Source: a virus. Taken from it: DNA of 64,000 nucleotides. Below are positions 37,521-46,300 of this stretch, one piece after another. Made by a program: the position numbers and the translations under genes. Position 1 is the first letter of the stretch, and each line of letters begins with the position of its first letter. The notes under the pieces were generated by a model. It was not told the origin of the DNA. It did no database searches and worked only from the letters and a program-made list of their open reading frames with translations. The stretch lies in IMG/VR virus record IMGVR_UViG_3300025616_000004, positions 1 to 64,000 of that record. One strand, 5' to 3'.

Positions 37521-38129
37521 TCATGCATCATGCACAAACCCATCACCTTGAGTCGAGGTTGTTCTAGTTTCTAAGGATACTTCTTTTGTTTCTAAAGACA
37601 TATCCTCGTTTCTTACGGTATTTGGACTATCCTCGAAAAGATCAATAGCTTTCATAAAAGGGATAGTTCTTACAAAAGGCAAGGCATTTCTTAACTCACA
37701 GAGGACTATTGTTTTGTTTCCATTTGCATATCTATTATGGAATACTGAAGTCATGTGTTTATCATTTCCCAAATGAGAAGTGTTTAAGTTCACGTAGATA
37801 AGTAATAGAGGATGTAGAGGATTTGAAAAACCACTTGATATCTCGTATTTCTTAGAAAATAGACCTTCTGCTAATTGCTCGAATGTATATTTCAAAGGTT
37901 CTCTACTACAACCTGACCAAAGATTTATAATATGCATCCCTGCTTTATTAAGTGTATCGGCGTTTCCGTATATTATAAAATTATCTATCTTAGGGATGGC
38001 TTCTTTGAACTTATTAAATTCTTCAAGGGTTATCTTACCCATAAATTTATCATAAGGCTTTAATATGCCCCTACAACTTTTAATCTTATAATTTTCGGGT
38101 GTCTCTCTAAGCTTTCTGTTATTATTCAT
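37521..38129 (-). CDS. DnaC/DnaI-like helicase-loader homologue lacking P-loop (tentative)
   Basis: The layout recalls AAA+ helicase loaders: NFIIYGNADTLNKAGMHI at residues 50-67 where a GxxGxGKT P-loop is expected, YTFEQLAEGLF, then LLLIYVNLNTSHLGND at the Walker B position (Asp lost), and NRYANGNKTIVLCEL like the sensor I strand. All ATP-binding residues are missing. It adjoins the DnaB-like gene. Inference from pattern only. Confidence 0.5.
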   Translation of the reverse strand: MNNNRKLRETPENYKIKSCRGILKPYDKFMGKITLEEFNKFKEAIPKIDNFIIYGNADTLNKAGMHIINLWSGCSREPLKYTFEQLAEGLFSKKYEISSGFSNPLHPLLLIYVNLNTSHLGNDKHMTSVFHNRYANGNKTIVLCELRNALPFVRTIPFMKAIDLFEDSPNTVRNEDMSLETKEVSLETRTTSTQGDGFVHDA

Positions 38130-38152
38130 ATTTACCTTCTCCTATGTAAGGA

Positions 38153-38181
38153 ATTATAACATACGTATCTTAATAAGTCAA
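38153..38181 (-). promoter_or_regulatory. Sigma-70-type promoter of the replisome operon
   Basis: Minus strand TTGACT (38176-38181), 17 bp, TATAAT (38153-38158) with TGT before the -10 box. The gene downstream starts at 38129; the operon continues through helicase, primase domain and polymerase. Confidence 0.83.
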
Positions 38182-38197
38182 GTGCTTTAAGTTATTT

Positions 38198-39712
38198 CTA
38201 CTCAAATCCTTTGAAAGCTTTCTTACCCTTAGTTCCAGCATCCCAAAGATTAGCCTTCCTAATTTTGTCCATTAAATTTTTGTTAAAACTTTTGAGGTCG
38301 CCTTCTGGGATTTCATCAGCCTCAAGTATCGTGTTTGTGAGTTGTTTATAGGAGGATACCAGTTCATATTTGTAGGCATCTACTGTTCCTACTAACTTCC
38401 CGCCTAGTTCTATTTCAGTTGTTATAAAATGTATCTTAAAATTAGGATGCTTGCTAAACAAACGGACTATGCGTCCCCTAGCTTGTAAAAATGCTCCAAT
38501 TCCTTGAGGTACGTTATAGAAAAATAAGTTATTCACGCTCTGCAAATTAAGTGAGGTCGAGCCTGCTGCACTTATCAGTAATACTTTATTGGAAGGGTCG
38601 GAGTTAAACCATTCTTTAATCTCACGTCTTTCCTTTGTACTAACAGTTCCATTTATCTTCCTATGATCTATATTCAACTTATCAAATATCTTAGATAACA
38701 TGTCCATAGTTTCATGGTAATGTACGTACGTTAAAAGTCCTGTCTTAAGATAGGGTTTTATAGTTTCTAAGTATAGTTTAATCTTCGACCTATCTTTATC
38801 TACAGTATGTTGTAAATCTACTAATCTTGCTCCGTGTGTTTTAGCATCCTTTGAGTTAAGTAATCCTTCTGAAGCTGTCATGTAGTCATTTGGATTACTT
38901 AAAGTACACTTATGGACAAGGTACTCAGTATCCTGTTTAGGGTAGTAGTCAAAACATATGGGTTTTATCTTCTCACGCATGAGCTCTAAATTTTTGTACC
39001 CTACTATCTCGGGGTACTGTCTTCCAGTTTTCCAATTTTTAACCATCTTCTCTTCTATAAATGTTGAGGAAAATACTGTTCTATTCTTAAAGATTTTAGA
39101 GTCAAGTATCTGAACTTGATAGAATAAATCAATTAATTTTGACATAATGGGGGTAGCTGTTAAGAATGTTAAATATTTTATAGGTTTTCTTATAGCTACA
39201 AAACACTTTGTAAGCATCGCAGTAGGCGTTTTTAGACGTTGTGATTCATCACAGTAGACTGCTGTGGGATATTTATTCAATCCTTTAAACAACGTCCTCA
39301 AATCTAAAGAGGTTAACTTCTCATATTGTATGATTGCAACATCTTCCTCAGGATTTGTAAAGAAACCTTCAAGACTCTCGTCACTAGATATTAGAAGAGG
39401 CTTAAATGAGCTTCCATCGTCATACTCTATTTTACTTTGCATTTCATCATGTAGTTCTAGGCATGATGACTTTGTTCCAAATACAATTGCTTTCTTAACA
39501 TCTCCCCTATTCAACAAATCTATTGCGGATTTTATAAAACAGATTGATTTTCCAGTGCCTGTAGACAAGCTTATCAGGGATGCAGGTCTACTCGTAGAGA
39601 AGTTTATAGCGTCCTCTTGATAGTCTCTTAGTGTGATACTATCTATTAACTTTAACATTCTATTCTCATTCTTTCTAGTATCCCTCTCCACAATGTAGGG
39701 TAAATATGCCAT
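38198..39712 (-). CDS. UvsW/SNF2-type DNA helicase
   Basis: Superfamily 2 helicase: LRDYQEDAI Q-like motif, Walker A SLSTGTGKSICF, motif II AVYCDESQRLKTP, motif III TATPIMS, motif V AAGSTSLNLQSVNN, motif VI QARGRIVRLF. Likely remodels branched DNA as T4 UvsW. Start uncertain: ATG 39712 overlaps the preceding gene by 38 bases and lacks a clear ribosome site; ATG 39658 (MLKLIDSIT) is an alternative. Confidence 0.88.
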   Translation of the reverse strand: MAYLPYIVERDTRKNENRMLKLIDSITLRDYQEDAINFSTSRPASLISLSTGTGKSICFIKSAIDLLNRGDVKKAIVFGTKSSCLELHDEMQSKIEYDDGSSFKPLLISSDESLEGFFTNPEEDVAIIQYEKLTSLDLRTLFKGLNKYPTAVYCDESQRLKTPTAMLTKCFVAIRKPIKYLTFLTATPIMSKLIDLFYQVQILDSKIFKNRTVFSSTFIEEKMVKNWKTGRQYPEIVGYKNLELMREKIKPICFDYYPKQDTEYLVHKCTLSNPNDYMTASEGLLNSKDAKTHGARLVDLQHTVDKDRSKIKLYLETIKPYLKTGLLTYVHYHETMDMLSKIFDKLNIDHRKINGTVSTKERREIKEWFNSDPSNKVLLISAAGSTSLNLQSVNNLFFYNVPQGIGAFLQARGRIVRLFSKHPNFKIHFITTEIELGGKLVGTVDAYKYELVSSYKQLTNTILEADEIPEGDLKSFNKNLMDKIRKANLWDAGTKGKKAFKGFE

Positions 39713-40112
39713 TCTCTCTGAATAAATTGACTACTGAGATCCTATCTTCAATGGCAAAGAGTATGTCGAAGTTTGGGATTATACTTTTTTGAATTAGTTC
39801 CAGTTTTATTACACTATCTTCTCGATCGTCTCCTGTCTTCTTAAGAATGAGTTTGTCATAGTATATTCTATATCTAACTAACCAGTCTTCTGTCTCCTGC
39901 CTTGCTGACTCAGGACGGGCTGAAAGTATAACTATCCTATGACTAAGCATGAATTTCTCCATGATTTCTAACACAGGTTTATTAGGCACGTCTGTATAGC
40001 TGAGATCTATATACTTTTGAAAATTAATATCTCTCCATTTAGCACGAGATTTATAGTCACTCAAAGTACCATCAAAGTCTACTATTATACACTTTTCTTT
40101 TTTATTTACCAA
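39675..40112 (-). CDS. HAD-superfamily phosphatase (PNK 3'-phosphatase type)
   Basis: Motif I VDFDGTLSD (two catalytic Asp), motif II IVILSARPES, and motif III/IV FAIEDRISVVNLF. 145 aa, the size and pattern of the C-terminal phosphatase domain of T4 polynucleotide kinase; no kinase P-loop is attached. Probably removes 3' phosphates from DNA or RNA, or dephosphorylates nucleotides. TTG start at 40112 after GGGAGG. Confidence 0.82.
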   Translation of the reverse strand: MVNKKEKCIIVDFDGTLSDYKSRAKWRDINFQKYIDLSYTDVPNKPVLEIMEKFMLSHRIVILSARPESARQETEDWLVRYRIYYDKLILKKTGDDREDSVIKLELIQKSIIPNFDILFAIEDRISVVNLFRENGIFTLHCGEGY

Positions 40113-40119
40113 AGATTGA

Positions 40120-40260
40120 CTACCTCCCTACTATCTCCATTATCAACTCTTGTATCTTGTTGAATACTCTCTTTGAATCTTTTTCTTTAAGTCTAAGTTC
40201 TTCTTCGAGCATGCTTAATTTCTTTCTTAGATAATTAAGCTCTATTCCATCCCTATCCAT
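40120..40260 (-). CDS. Small coiled-coil protein (46 aa)
   Basis: ATG at 40260 after ACAGGAGTTTAGGA. The product is a highly charged coiled coil (LRKKLSMLEEELRLKEKDSK). Its last codons GGG AGG TAG contain the ribosome site of the HAD gene, so translation is likely coupled. Confidence 0.6.
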   Translation of the reverse strand: MDRDGIELNYLRKKLSMLEEELRLKEKDSKRVFNKIQELIMEIVGR

Positions 40261-40312
40261 TCCTAAACTCCTGTAACTTAAGTTCAGTCAATCTCCTCAA
40301 GACATCTTCATA

Positions 40313-40582
40313 TCATTCAGTTACATTTCTAGGACTACTAGATGTCATACCTTTAGTGTGCACATCCTTCTTCCCTATTTTAAAACTCTCTTGAATTCGA
40401 TTGCCTTCTAGGTGCATATATCCGTAAGTAGTTATTCCACGTTTATAAAATATATAAGTCTTGTACCCATACTCTACCAACCTAATAGGATCCAAATCTC
40501 TTATTTTAGTATAATGCTCTAAAAGTACTTCATTACTTTGAGCTAAACTTCTTTCACCTAAGTTGTTGTTATTGATTTTCAT
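40313..40582 (-). CDS. Hypothetical basic phage protein (89 aa)
   Basis: Not recognised. Polar protein with beta-type centre (LVEYGYKTYIFYKRGITTYG). Overlaps the end of the dNMP kinase gene by 14 bases. Confidence 0.65.
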   Translation of the reverse strand: MKINNNNLGERSLAQSNEVLLEHYTKIRDLDPIRLVEYGYKTYIFYKRGITTYGYMHLEGNRIQESFKIGKKDVHTKGMTSSSPRNVTE

Positions 40583-41126
40583 TTGTAATCTCCTTCATTA
40601 TTCTATCTATCTTACCATAAAAATCTTCAATCGTTCCATCATTTATGATAGTGTAGTCCCATGGGTAATCATTTAGTTTGCCTTCTGACTCATGTTCTTC
40701 TGTGATTACAGCACTAGGTCTTACTATCTTTATAAGCTTAAATCCTTTTTCTCTAAAAGTATCTGCTTCGTTTAGGAATCTAACATCCTCACAAATATGA
40801 TTTATATTTTTATCCAGATTGTTAGTACCTATATCCAACCACACTGAATCCCCTATATAAGCCCGCCCCCACTGAGTTCCGATCGTTTGTTGTAGATACC
40901 TAGGAGTCTTTCCTATCTCGAGTATAACTGTTTCTTTTAAATCTCCGTAAACCATTCTCTGAATCATATCTTCGCTATATCCTAGCCCTCTTATGAAAGC
41001 CTCTGTCATTTTTTTAAGAGTCTTAGCTAATACTATTCTCTTATATCCGTAAAAAGCCATAAGATAGTCTGCCGTAGTAGTTTTCCCAGATTGCATTGAA
41101 GGGGAGTATAAACCTATATTAACCAA
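40569..41126 (-). CDS. Deoxynucleoside monophosphate kinase
   Basis: Phosphorylates dNMPs to dNDPs. GLYSPSMQSGKTTTADYLM is the P-loop segment, FYGYKRIVLAKTLKKM and TPRYLQQTIGTQWGR match T4 gp1/T5-type dNMP kinases, and VRFLNEADTF follows as in the family. 185 aa. TTG start at 41126 after AAAGGAGACTAGTA. Confidence 0.88.
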   Translation of the reverse strand: MVNIGLYSPSMQSGKTTTADYLMAFYGYKRIVLAKTLKKMTEAFIRGLGYSEDMIQRMVYGDLKETVILEIGKTPRYLQQTIGTQWGRAYIGDSVWLDIGTNNLDKNINHICEDVRFLNEADTFREKGFKLIKIVRPSAVITEEHESEGKLNDYPWDYTIINDGTIEDFYGKIDRIMKEITNENQ

Positions 41127-42036
41127 TACTAGTCTCCTTTTTTCTACTTAAATCGTACATGTAGCCTTCTAACTGTGAGAGCTTATAGTAGGATATCAAA
41201 GATCTATCTGGATTTTTAATCCGAGTCATGTTATAACTTAGCTGAAGTTCTGGATTAGAATATTTTTTCAAATCCATAATCAATAAGTTTGTCTCTACTG
41301 TATCGATGGCTTCTAGATACTTATCTGCTATCTTCTCATTTGGAGTCCCTCTATAAGAATACATTATTTCAGTAAAGTTATCAATAGTCAAATCGTCTTT
41401 CCATTTATCCGATATCTCTACTTTAAACTCAGTTTTTACCCTAGATACGGGTTTAGGTAAATTGTCAGATGAGTCGCCATCCAGTACCCTAAAGGCTAGT
41501 AGGGATTGGGTATCAACTCCAAACTTATTTAAAACATCTATAGGTTTTATTTTCTTAAATCCTTTTTCATACTCTTTCGATACTGTAAAAGTATCACTCA
41601 ATTGCCAGAAATCACAATCCCCTGAGTGTATGATAACTTCCTTAAATGTATCTTTAAATTTATATGCCATGCTTGCAATAAGATCATCAGCCTCCTGTTT
41701 ATCATTGATAGCAAAATATACTTTAGGTACGTTACTTAGTATGTTAATTATCTCCTTATCATTAACATGGACATCTTCCTTCTTAACCCTCCCAGCTTTG
41801 TAGTCTTCGTTTAATGTTTTCTTAGTACACTTTCCGTCCATGATAAATACTATCTTAGCTTCTGGATATTTCTTAGATACTTTTTCAGTAAATAAGGATA
41901 GTCCCAGTATGGAACCTATGTAAACTTTCTCACCTTCTATGTTAATATGACAAGACGGATGTTTTGAATACCCCCAATGACAACGATTCAGTAGCCAAGA
42001 GTAGTCTATAAGTATCAATAAATCTTTATTCCCCAT
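41119..42036 (-). CDS. 5'-3' exonuclease (FEN/T4 RNase H type)
   Basis: Removes RNA primers and flaps. LLILIDYSWLLNR (first Asp), KIVFIMDGKCTKKTLNEDYKAGR with the arch residues, NDKQEADDLIASMAYKF and IIHSGDCDFWQL give the acidic cluster of the FEN family; KFGVDTQSLLAFRVLDGDSSDN is the H3TH region. 305 aa. Supplies the 5' nuclease missing from the polymerase. Confidence 0.92.
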   Translation of the reverse strand: MGNKDLLILIDYSWLLNRCHWGYSKHPSCHINIEGEKVYIGSILGLSLFTEKVSKKYPEAKIVFIMDGKCTKKTLNEDYKAGRVKKEDVHVNDKEIINILSNVPKVYFAINDKQEADDLIASMAYKFKDTFKEVIIHSGDCDFWQLSDTFTVSKEYEKGFKKIKPIDVLNKFGVDTQSLLAFRVLDGDSSDNLPKPVSRVKTEFKVEISDKWKDDLTIDNFTEIMYSYRGTPNEKIADKYLEAIDTVETNLLIMDLKKYSNPELQLSYNMTRIKNPDRSLISYYKLSQLEGYMYDLSRKKETSIG

Positions 42037-42379
42037 CCTTTAAGTCACCCCTTAGATATGTCATGAGAGTCATGGCATTCTCCTTATTTATAAGATAGTA
42101 ACTCAGGATGGCATTAGTTATCATGAGACTATCCTTTCTTTGGATAATACTCGTGAATATTTTAACAACTGTTCTTAAGTTGAACTCTATCATGTTCTTA
42201 TCAGAATCCCCAAAAAGATTACTGTCATAGACTATATCTATAAGACGATCAAACTTTCTAGGATTTAATCTATAATAGCTAGTTCCACTCTCCTTATCTA
42301 ACAGTCTACCTTGAAATACATCTTCTTGTAACAGATATTGAATGTCTTCCTCTTCTAAAATTATCTCTGGGAAAAACAT
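42026..42379 (-). CDS. Hypothetical phage protein (117 aa)
   Basis: Not recognised. Start at ATG 42379 with AAAAGGAGTATAACT before it; a longer frame runs through promoter and terminator DNA. Acidic N-terminus (FPEIILEEEDIQYLLQED), then helices. First gene of the replication block. Confidence 0.7.
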   Translation of the reverse strand: MFFPEIILEEEDIQYLLQEDVFQGRLLDKESGTSYYRLNPRKFDRLIDIVYDSNLFGDSDKNMIEFNLRTVVKIFTSIIQRKDSLMITNAILSYYLINKENAMTLMTYLRGDLKDGE

Positions 42380-42410
42380 AGTTATACTCCTTTTACTGTG
42401 ACATAACAAT

Positions 42411-42439
42411 ATATTATCATACTTAAACCTTAAAGTCAA
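42411..42439 (-). promoter_or_regulatory. Promoter A of the 42.5-kb stack
   Basis: Minus strand TTGACT (42434-42439), 17 bp, TAATAT (42411-42416). Expected start near 42404, about 25 bases before the ATG at 42379. The last of three tandem promoters. Confidence 0.78.
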
Positions 42440-42448
42440 TATATAGAG

Positions 42449-42475
42449 AAAAACTCCCCTCGTCAGGAGAGAGTT
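42449..42475 (-). terminator. Terminator 2 of the 42.5-kb stack
   Basis: Minus strand AACTCTCTCC-TGAC-GAGGGGAGTT followed by TTTTC: a stable hairpin with a short T run. It stops the transcript of promoter B after about 75 nt. Confidence 0.7.
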
Positions 42476-42521
42476 ATGTAAGTAGAGTTGACTAGGAGAC
42501 AAAGTACTCGTCAATACCTAT
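42453..42521 (-). ncRNA. Predicted short RNA from promoter B to terminator 2
   Basis: If transcription starts about 7 nt past the TATAAT box (near 42521) and ends at terminator 2, the product is about 70-75 nt. No ribosome site or convincing ORF lies in it. Prediction only, based on the promoter and terminator positions. Confidence 0.4.
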
Positions 42522-42527
42522 AGTATC

Positions 42528-42556
42528 ATTATAGCATATATTAATTACTATGTCAA
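42528..42556 (-). promoter_or_regulatory. Promoter B of the 42.5-kb stack
   Basis: Minus strand TTGACA (42551-42556), 17 bp, TATAAT (42528-42533) with TGC before the -10 box: a consensus match, so probably among the strongest promoters here, yet followed after about 50 nt by a terminator. Confidence 0.85.
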
Positions 42557-42562
42557 TAGGAT

Positions 42563-42592
42563 AAAAAAAATCCTCCTTATTTAAGGGAGGAT
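42563..42592 (-). terminator. Terminator 1 of the 42.5-kb stack
   Basis: Minus strand ATCCTCC-CTTAAATAA-GGAGGAT and a run of eight T (42563-42570). The stem arm AAGGAGGAT looks like a consensus ribosome site hidden in the hairpin. It lies directly between promoters C and B. Confidence 0.85.
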
Positions 42593-42616
42593 ACAAATGA
42601 CAAATTTTTGAAACAC
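42565..42616 (-). ncRNA. Predicted short RNA from promoter C to terminator 1
   Basis: Promoter C and terminator 1 define a transcript of roughly 50-55 nt, most of it the terminator hairpin, which contains an anti-ribosome-site/ribosome-site pair (CCTCC/GGAGG). No coding potential. Prediction only. Confidence 0.4.
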
Positions 42617-42622
42617 ATTATT

Positions 42623-42651
42623 ACTATAACACATGTCTATTATAAAGTCAA
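42623..42651 (-). promoter_or_regulatory. Promoter C of the 42.5-kb stack
   Basis: Minus strand TTGACT (42646-42651), 17 bp, TATAGT (42623-42628) with TGT before the -10 box. It lies just after the terminator of the virion operon. Confidence 0.8.
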
Positions 42652-42660
42652 TAGTCTTGC

Positions 42661-42692
42661 AATAAAAAAAGAGCCTCATTTTCATGAAGCTC
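42661..42692 (-). terminator. Terminator of the virion gene operon
   Basis: Minus strand GAGCTTCAT-GAAA-ATGAGGCTC followed by TTTTTTTATT. A GAAA tetraloop on a 9-bp stem, 25 bases after the stop of the last gene of the block (42717). Closes late transcription before the replication genes. Confidence 0.9.
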
Positions 42693-42716
42693 AAAGAAGG
42701 GTGTTGGAGGGAAGTT

Positions 42717-43355
42717 CTAAAAAGTAGGTGTATTGACTTCTATAAGATATAGTATGTGTGCTTCTTTCTCTGCATCAGTCATATTATAGACCCTAGCTAC
42801 TAATTCATCTGGAGCTGTCAGTATTGAATTAGTTAAGTTTATTATAGTACAAGTTAGCACATCAACCGAGTTTGTTAAGAATGTATTAAGTCTTAATATC
42901 TCTTCCTCTGTTAATGGTACGAACTCTTGCATAAGTGTATCTTTATTTAACACTTGTACATATCTTACATTAGTAGCTATAACATTCCCATCTACATCTT
43001 TTAAGTCTTTAGGTATTTTATTCTTTACAATAAGCCATTGACCTAGGGTAGTATCCTTTAAATCAGTAGCTATGTTTATAACTTTATTATCTGCTGTATT
43101 TATAGGAATTATAAATTCTACAGCCTTATGTTCTAGTACCCTCTTTGTTAGATAGTCTATCCCTTGCTGTCTTATTGCGGGCATGTCTAAAACACTCTCT
43201 ACGATCATGCCGTTCTTAAAGGCATAGTTTTTACCATTATTTGAAATCTCTACTAAATGGTAGAAATCTAAACCTTCAAATTCAGTATCTATCATTCCGA
43301 AATAGTTAGCTCCAGTTCTTTTGTCAAGTATTCGACATGATCTATTAACATTCAT
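42717..43355 (-). CDS. Hypothetical virion/fibre-associated protein (212 aa)
   Basis: Not recognised. Last gene of the structural operon, directly after the long fibre gene, which is the usual place of fibre assembly or anchor proteins. The centre (FIIPINTADNKVINIATDLK) is beta-rich, the second half helical (LTEEEILRLNTFLTN). AGAGGAGAAAATATAT before the start. Confidence 0.6.
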   Translation of the reverse strand: MNVNRSCRILDKRTGANYFGMIDTEFEGLDFYHLVEISNNGKNYAFKNGMIVESVLDMPAIRQQGIDYLTKRVLEHKAVEFIIPINTADNKVINIATDLKDTTLGQWLIVKNKIPKDLKDVDGNVIATNVRYVQVLNKDTLMQEFVPLTEEEILRLNTFLTNSVDVLTCTIINLTNSILTAPDELVARVYNMTDAEKEAHILYLIEVNTPTF

Positions 43356-43373
43356 ATATATTTTCTCCTCTAT

Positions 43374-46300
43374 TTAATTTTTTCCCCTAGTATCAATCCA
43401 ACCATAGGTATCATATTCAAAAGTAGCCCAAGTTTGCCCAGCTGTAGTCTCTTTTCTATGTATTCTAGATGCTGTATCCGTAAATATAGAAATACCACTA
43501 CTATCTCTACTTCCTACATAATCTCCTCCACCGTCTGCTCTTGGGTATATTCCTACAAAATGCTGCGGAGTATTCATAAATGTAGGTTTTACATATATAA
43601 GAGCTTCTAATCCATTCCCAGGAGCTCCTCCTACAATAGAAATGTTCATGAGGGCTTCACAACGAACTCCGTATGGAGTTCCTAGGGGTAAAAGTGTCCA
43701 AGATCCAGAAGGAGTTCCAGGAGTTCCTGAATAATAATCGGTTCTAGGGTTTAAGTAATAAAACTTGTCCCCCCTCTGTTGAAATTTTACTATTCCACCG
43801 TATAAGTCTGTAAGAATACTTCCAACCCTTCTTTGGTATACAAAGTCTGTAGGCATTATGGGAGATACTGCGTTTTGAGAAAATAATATATCACTAGTAC
43901 CGTCTAGTTTAGAGATAACATATACATGATACCAAGTGTTTATTGTTTTTACCCCTTCATCCAATCCGCCATTCCCAGTACCTTCTATAAAAAGGCTATC
44001 TAATGTTTTAAAAGATGAAGATAAACTTGTAAATTCGATATTAGCCGTGTCATCATCAGATCTGGCTTTACCTGCGGATATGTCTATCCCTACTCCAGAA
44101 TCTACGGATAGTTGCATTACATCACCTAAGCTGAAATTCTCATAGGAGAAGCTCCCTGCGTCCCAACTCTCCCCACCATTAGTAGACCTGTATATCCTAT
44201 TCGAAGAATTTCCAGCTACTAGAATATCTCCATTTGTTATTTGGGTTATGCCCGTAGCACTATCCCCTATCAGAATTCCTGTTTGCCATGGAGATACATT
44301 CCCTCCATTCCATGTTAGTCCATCGTCGGTGGACTTGTATACTTTGTGGGAAGTACTTCCCGTAACTAACAAGTTTCCGTTAGTATCCTCAGTTATTCCA
44401 AAAATACCTGCCCCAGCAGATACTAATATCCCAGTAAGCCAAGGATTTCCACTACCTCCACCGCCATTCCATGTTACTCCATTATCTGTAGACATGTATA
44501 CTTTGTTAGTATGCTCTCCCGTAGCAAATATACGTCCCGAAGATATCCCAATTGTTGACTGAACTAAATTACGTATTCCAGCTCCTGTGGATATGACAGT
44601 TCCAGTATTCCATGTAGCTCCATTATCTATGGACTTATAGACCTTATCATTATTATGGGCTACTGCTAGTATACTTCCATTGCTTAGTTGTATTATTCCG
44701 TCTAAAAAGAATCCAGAAGCTACTACAATCCCAGTATCCCAAGTAACTCCATAGTCTGTAGACTTAAATACCCTATTTGACATTTCATTAGTTGCAAGGA
44801 GGTCTCCATTGGCTAACTGAATAACTGACATTAGTCCTGTTCCATTGGATACTAAAGAACCACTATCCCAAGTGGATCCATTATCCTCAGACAGGTATAT
44901 CCTATCAGAACTGTAACCACATACAGCTACATCTCCGTTGGTTAAAACATTAACTGATATTGGGCGAGGATTTACATAAGAAGAAACTCCACTACTCCAG
45001 TTGAGTCCGTTATTCCTAGACCTATATACTTTTTTAGATAATGCTCCTGTAACTACTAAATCTCCATAATCTGTCTGAATTATCCCTATAAGCCCTGCCC
45101 CACTAGCCACTAAAACTCCAGAGTCCCATGTATTCCCGTTGTCTGTAGACGTGTACACTTTATTTGAAGTATATCCGAGTACCCTTATACTTCCATTAGC
45201 TGTTTGTATGATGTCGCATATACCTGCTCCAGAATCAATTAAAGTTCCAATATCCCATGTAGCCCCGTTATCAAACGACTTGTATACTTTACCTGAGTCT
45301 TCTCCAGTAACTAGTATACTTCCGTTAGATGTTTGGAGTATTCCTCGAATAGAGTTACTTGTAGACTTTTTAAGTAGTGTCCCTCCAGCATATAAGGCTC
45401 TATCAATAGGGTCTATCTCGAGACTATCATCTCTAAATATGTTAGTGATATCGTTTATGCCATCATAAGTAGCACTCACTACATATTCTATTCCAGAACC
45501 TCCTTGCATCTTAACTGTGGAGTGGTCTGGTATTTGGGATGTAACATCTCCATTTATGCTAAAATTATAGCTATTCGATCCAGAAACTTGCGTGTTTGGA
45601 GTTACGGCTATTAAATTTTCTATTAAAACCCCTGAGTCCCATGTATCTCCTTTATCGATGGATTTATATACTTTATCTGTTACTCTATCAGTTACTAGAA
45701 TACTTCCATTTACTAACTGAGTAATATCCCCGATACTAGAGGCATCTGTTATGAGAACTCCCGAGTCCCATGTATCTCCTTTATCGATGGATTTATATAC
45801 TTTATTAGAAGTATTACCTGTTACAAGTAGCTCACTACTGGCTAGTTGTACCATGCTATCTAATCCTGATCCATATTCCACTAAAGAGCCAGAATCCCAG
45901 TTAAGTCCTTGATCGCTTGATCTATGGATACTGTCAGATTGGTATCCTGTAGCTAATATATCTCCAGATGTTCTTACCTGTACTAAGCCTGTAACACTAG
46001 CTCCAGTCGCTATAAAAGTTCCAGCATCCCAATCAGCTCCGTTACTAGGGTATAGGGATCTAAATATTTTATTTCCATTTCCAGAGACTAGTATGTCTCC
46101 AGTTATTGTTTTGCATAACCCGTGTAAGCTAGTACCAACAGGTACGGGTATTGAAGTTCCAGGATCCCAGGTAGTTCCTAGATTTCCCACATCCGTAGAT
46201 TTATATATTTTACGATCATTCCTCGCTAAAACTAGGATAGGACCGTCTTTTGATTGAACTATGTTGGATAATGATGTAGCACTCGGTACTAGTACCCCGT

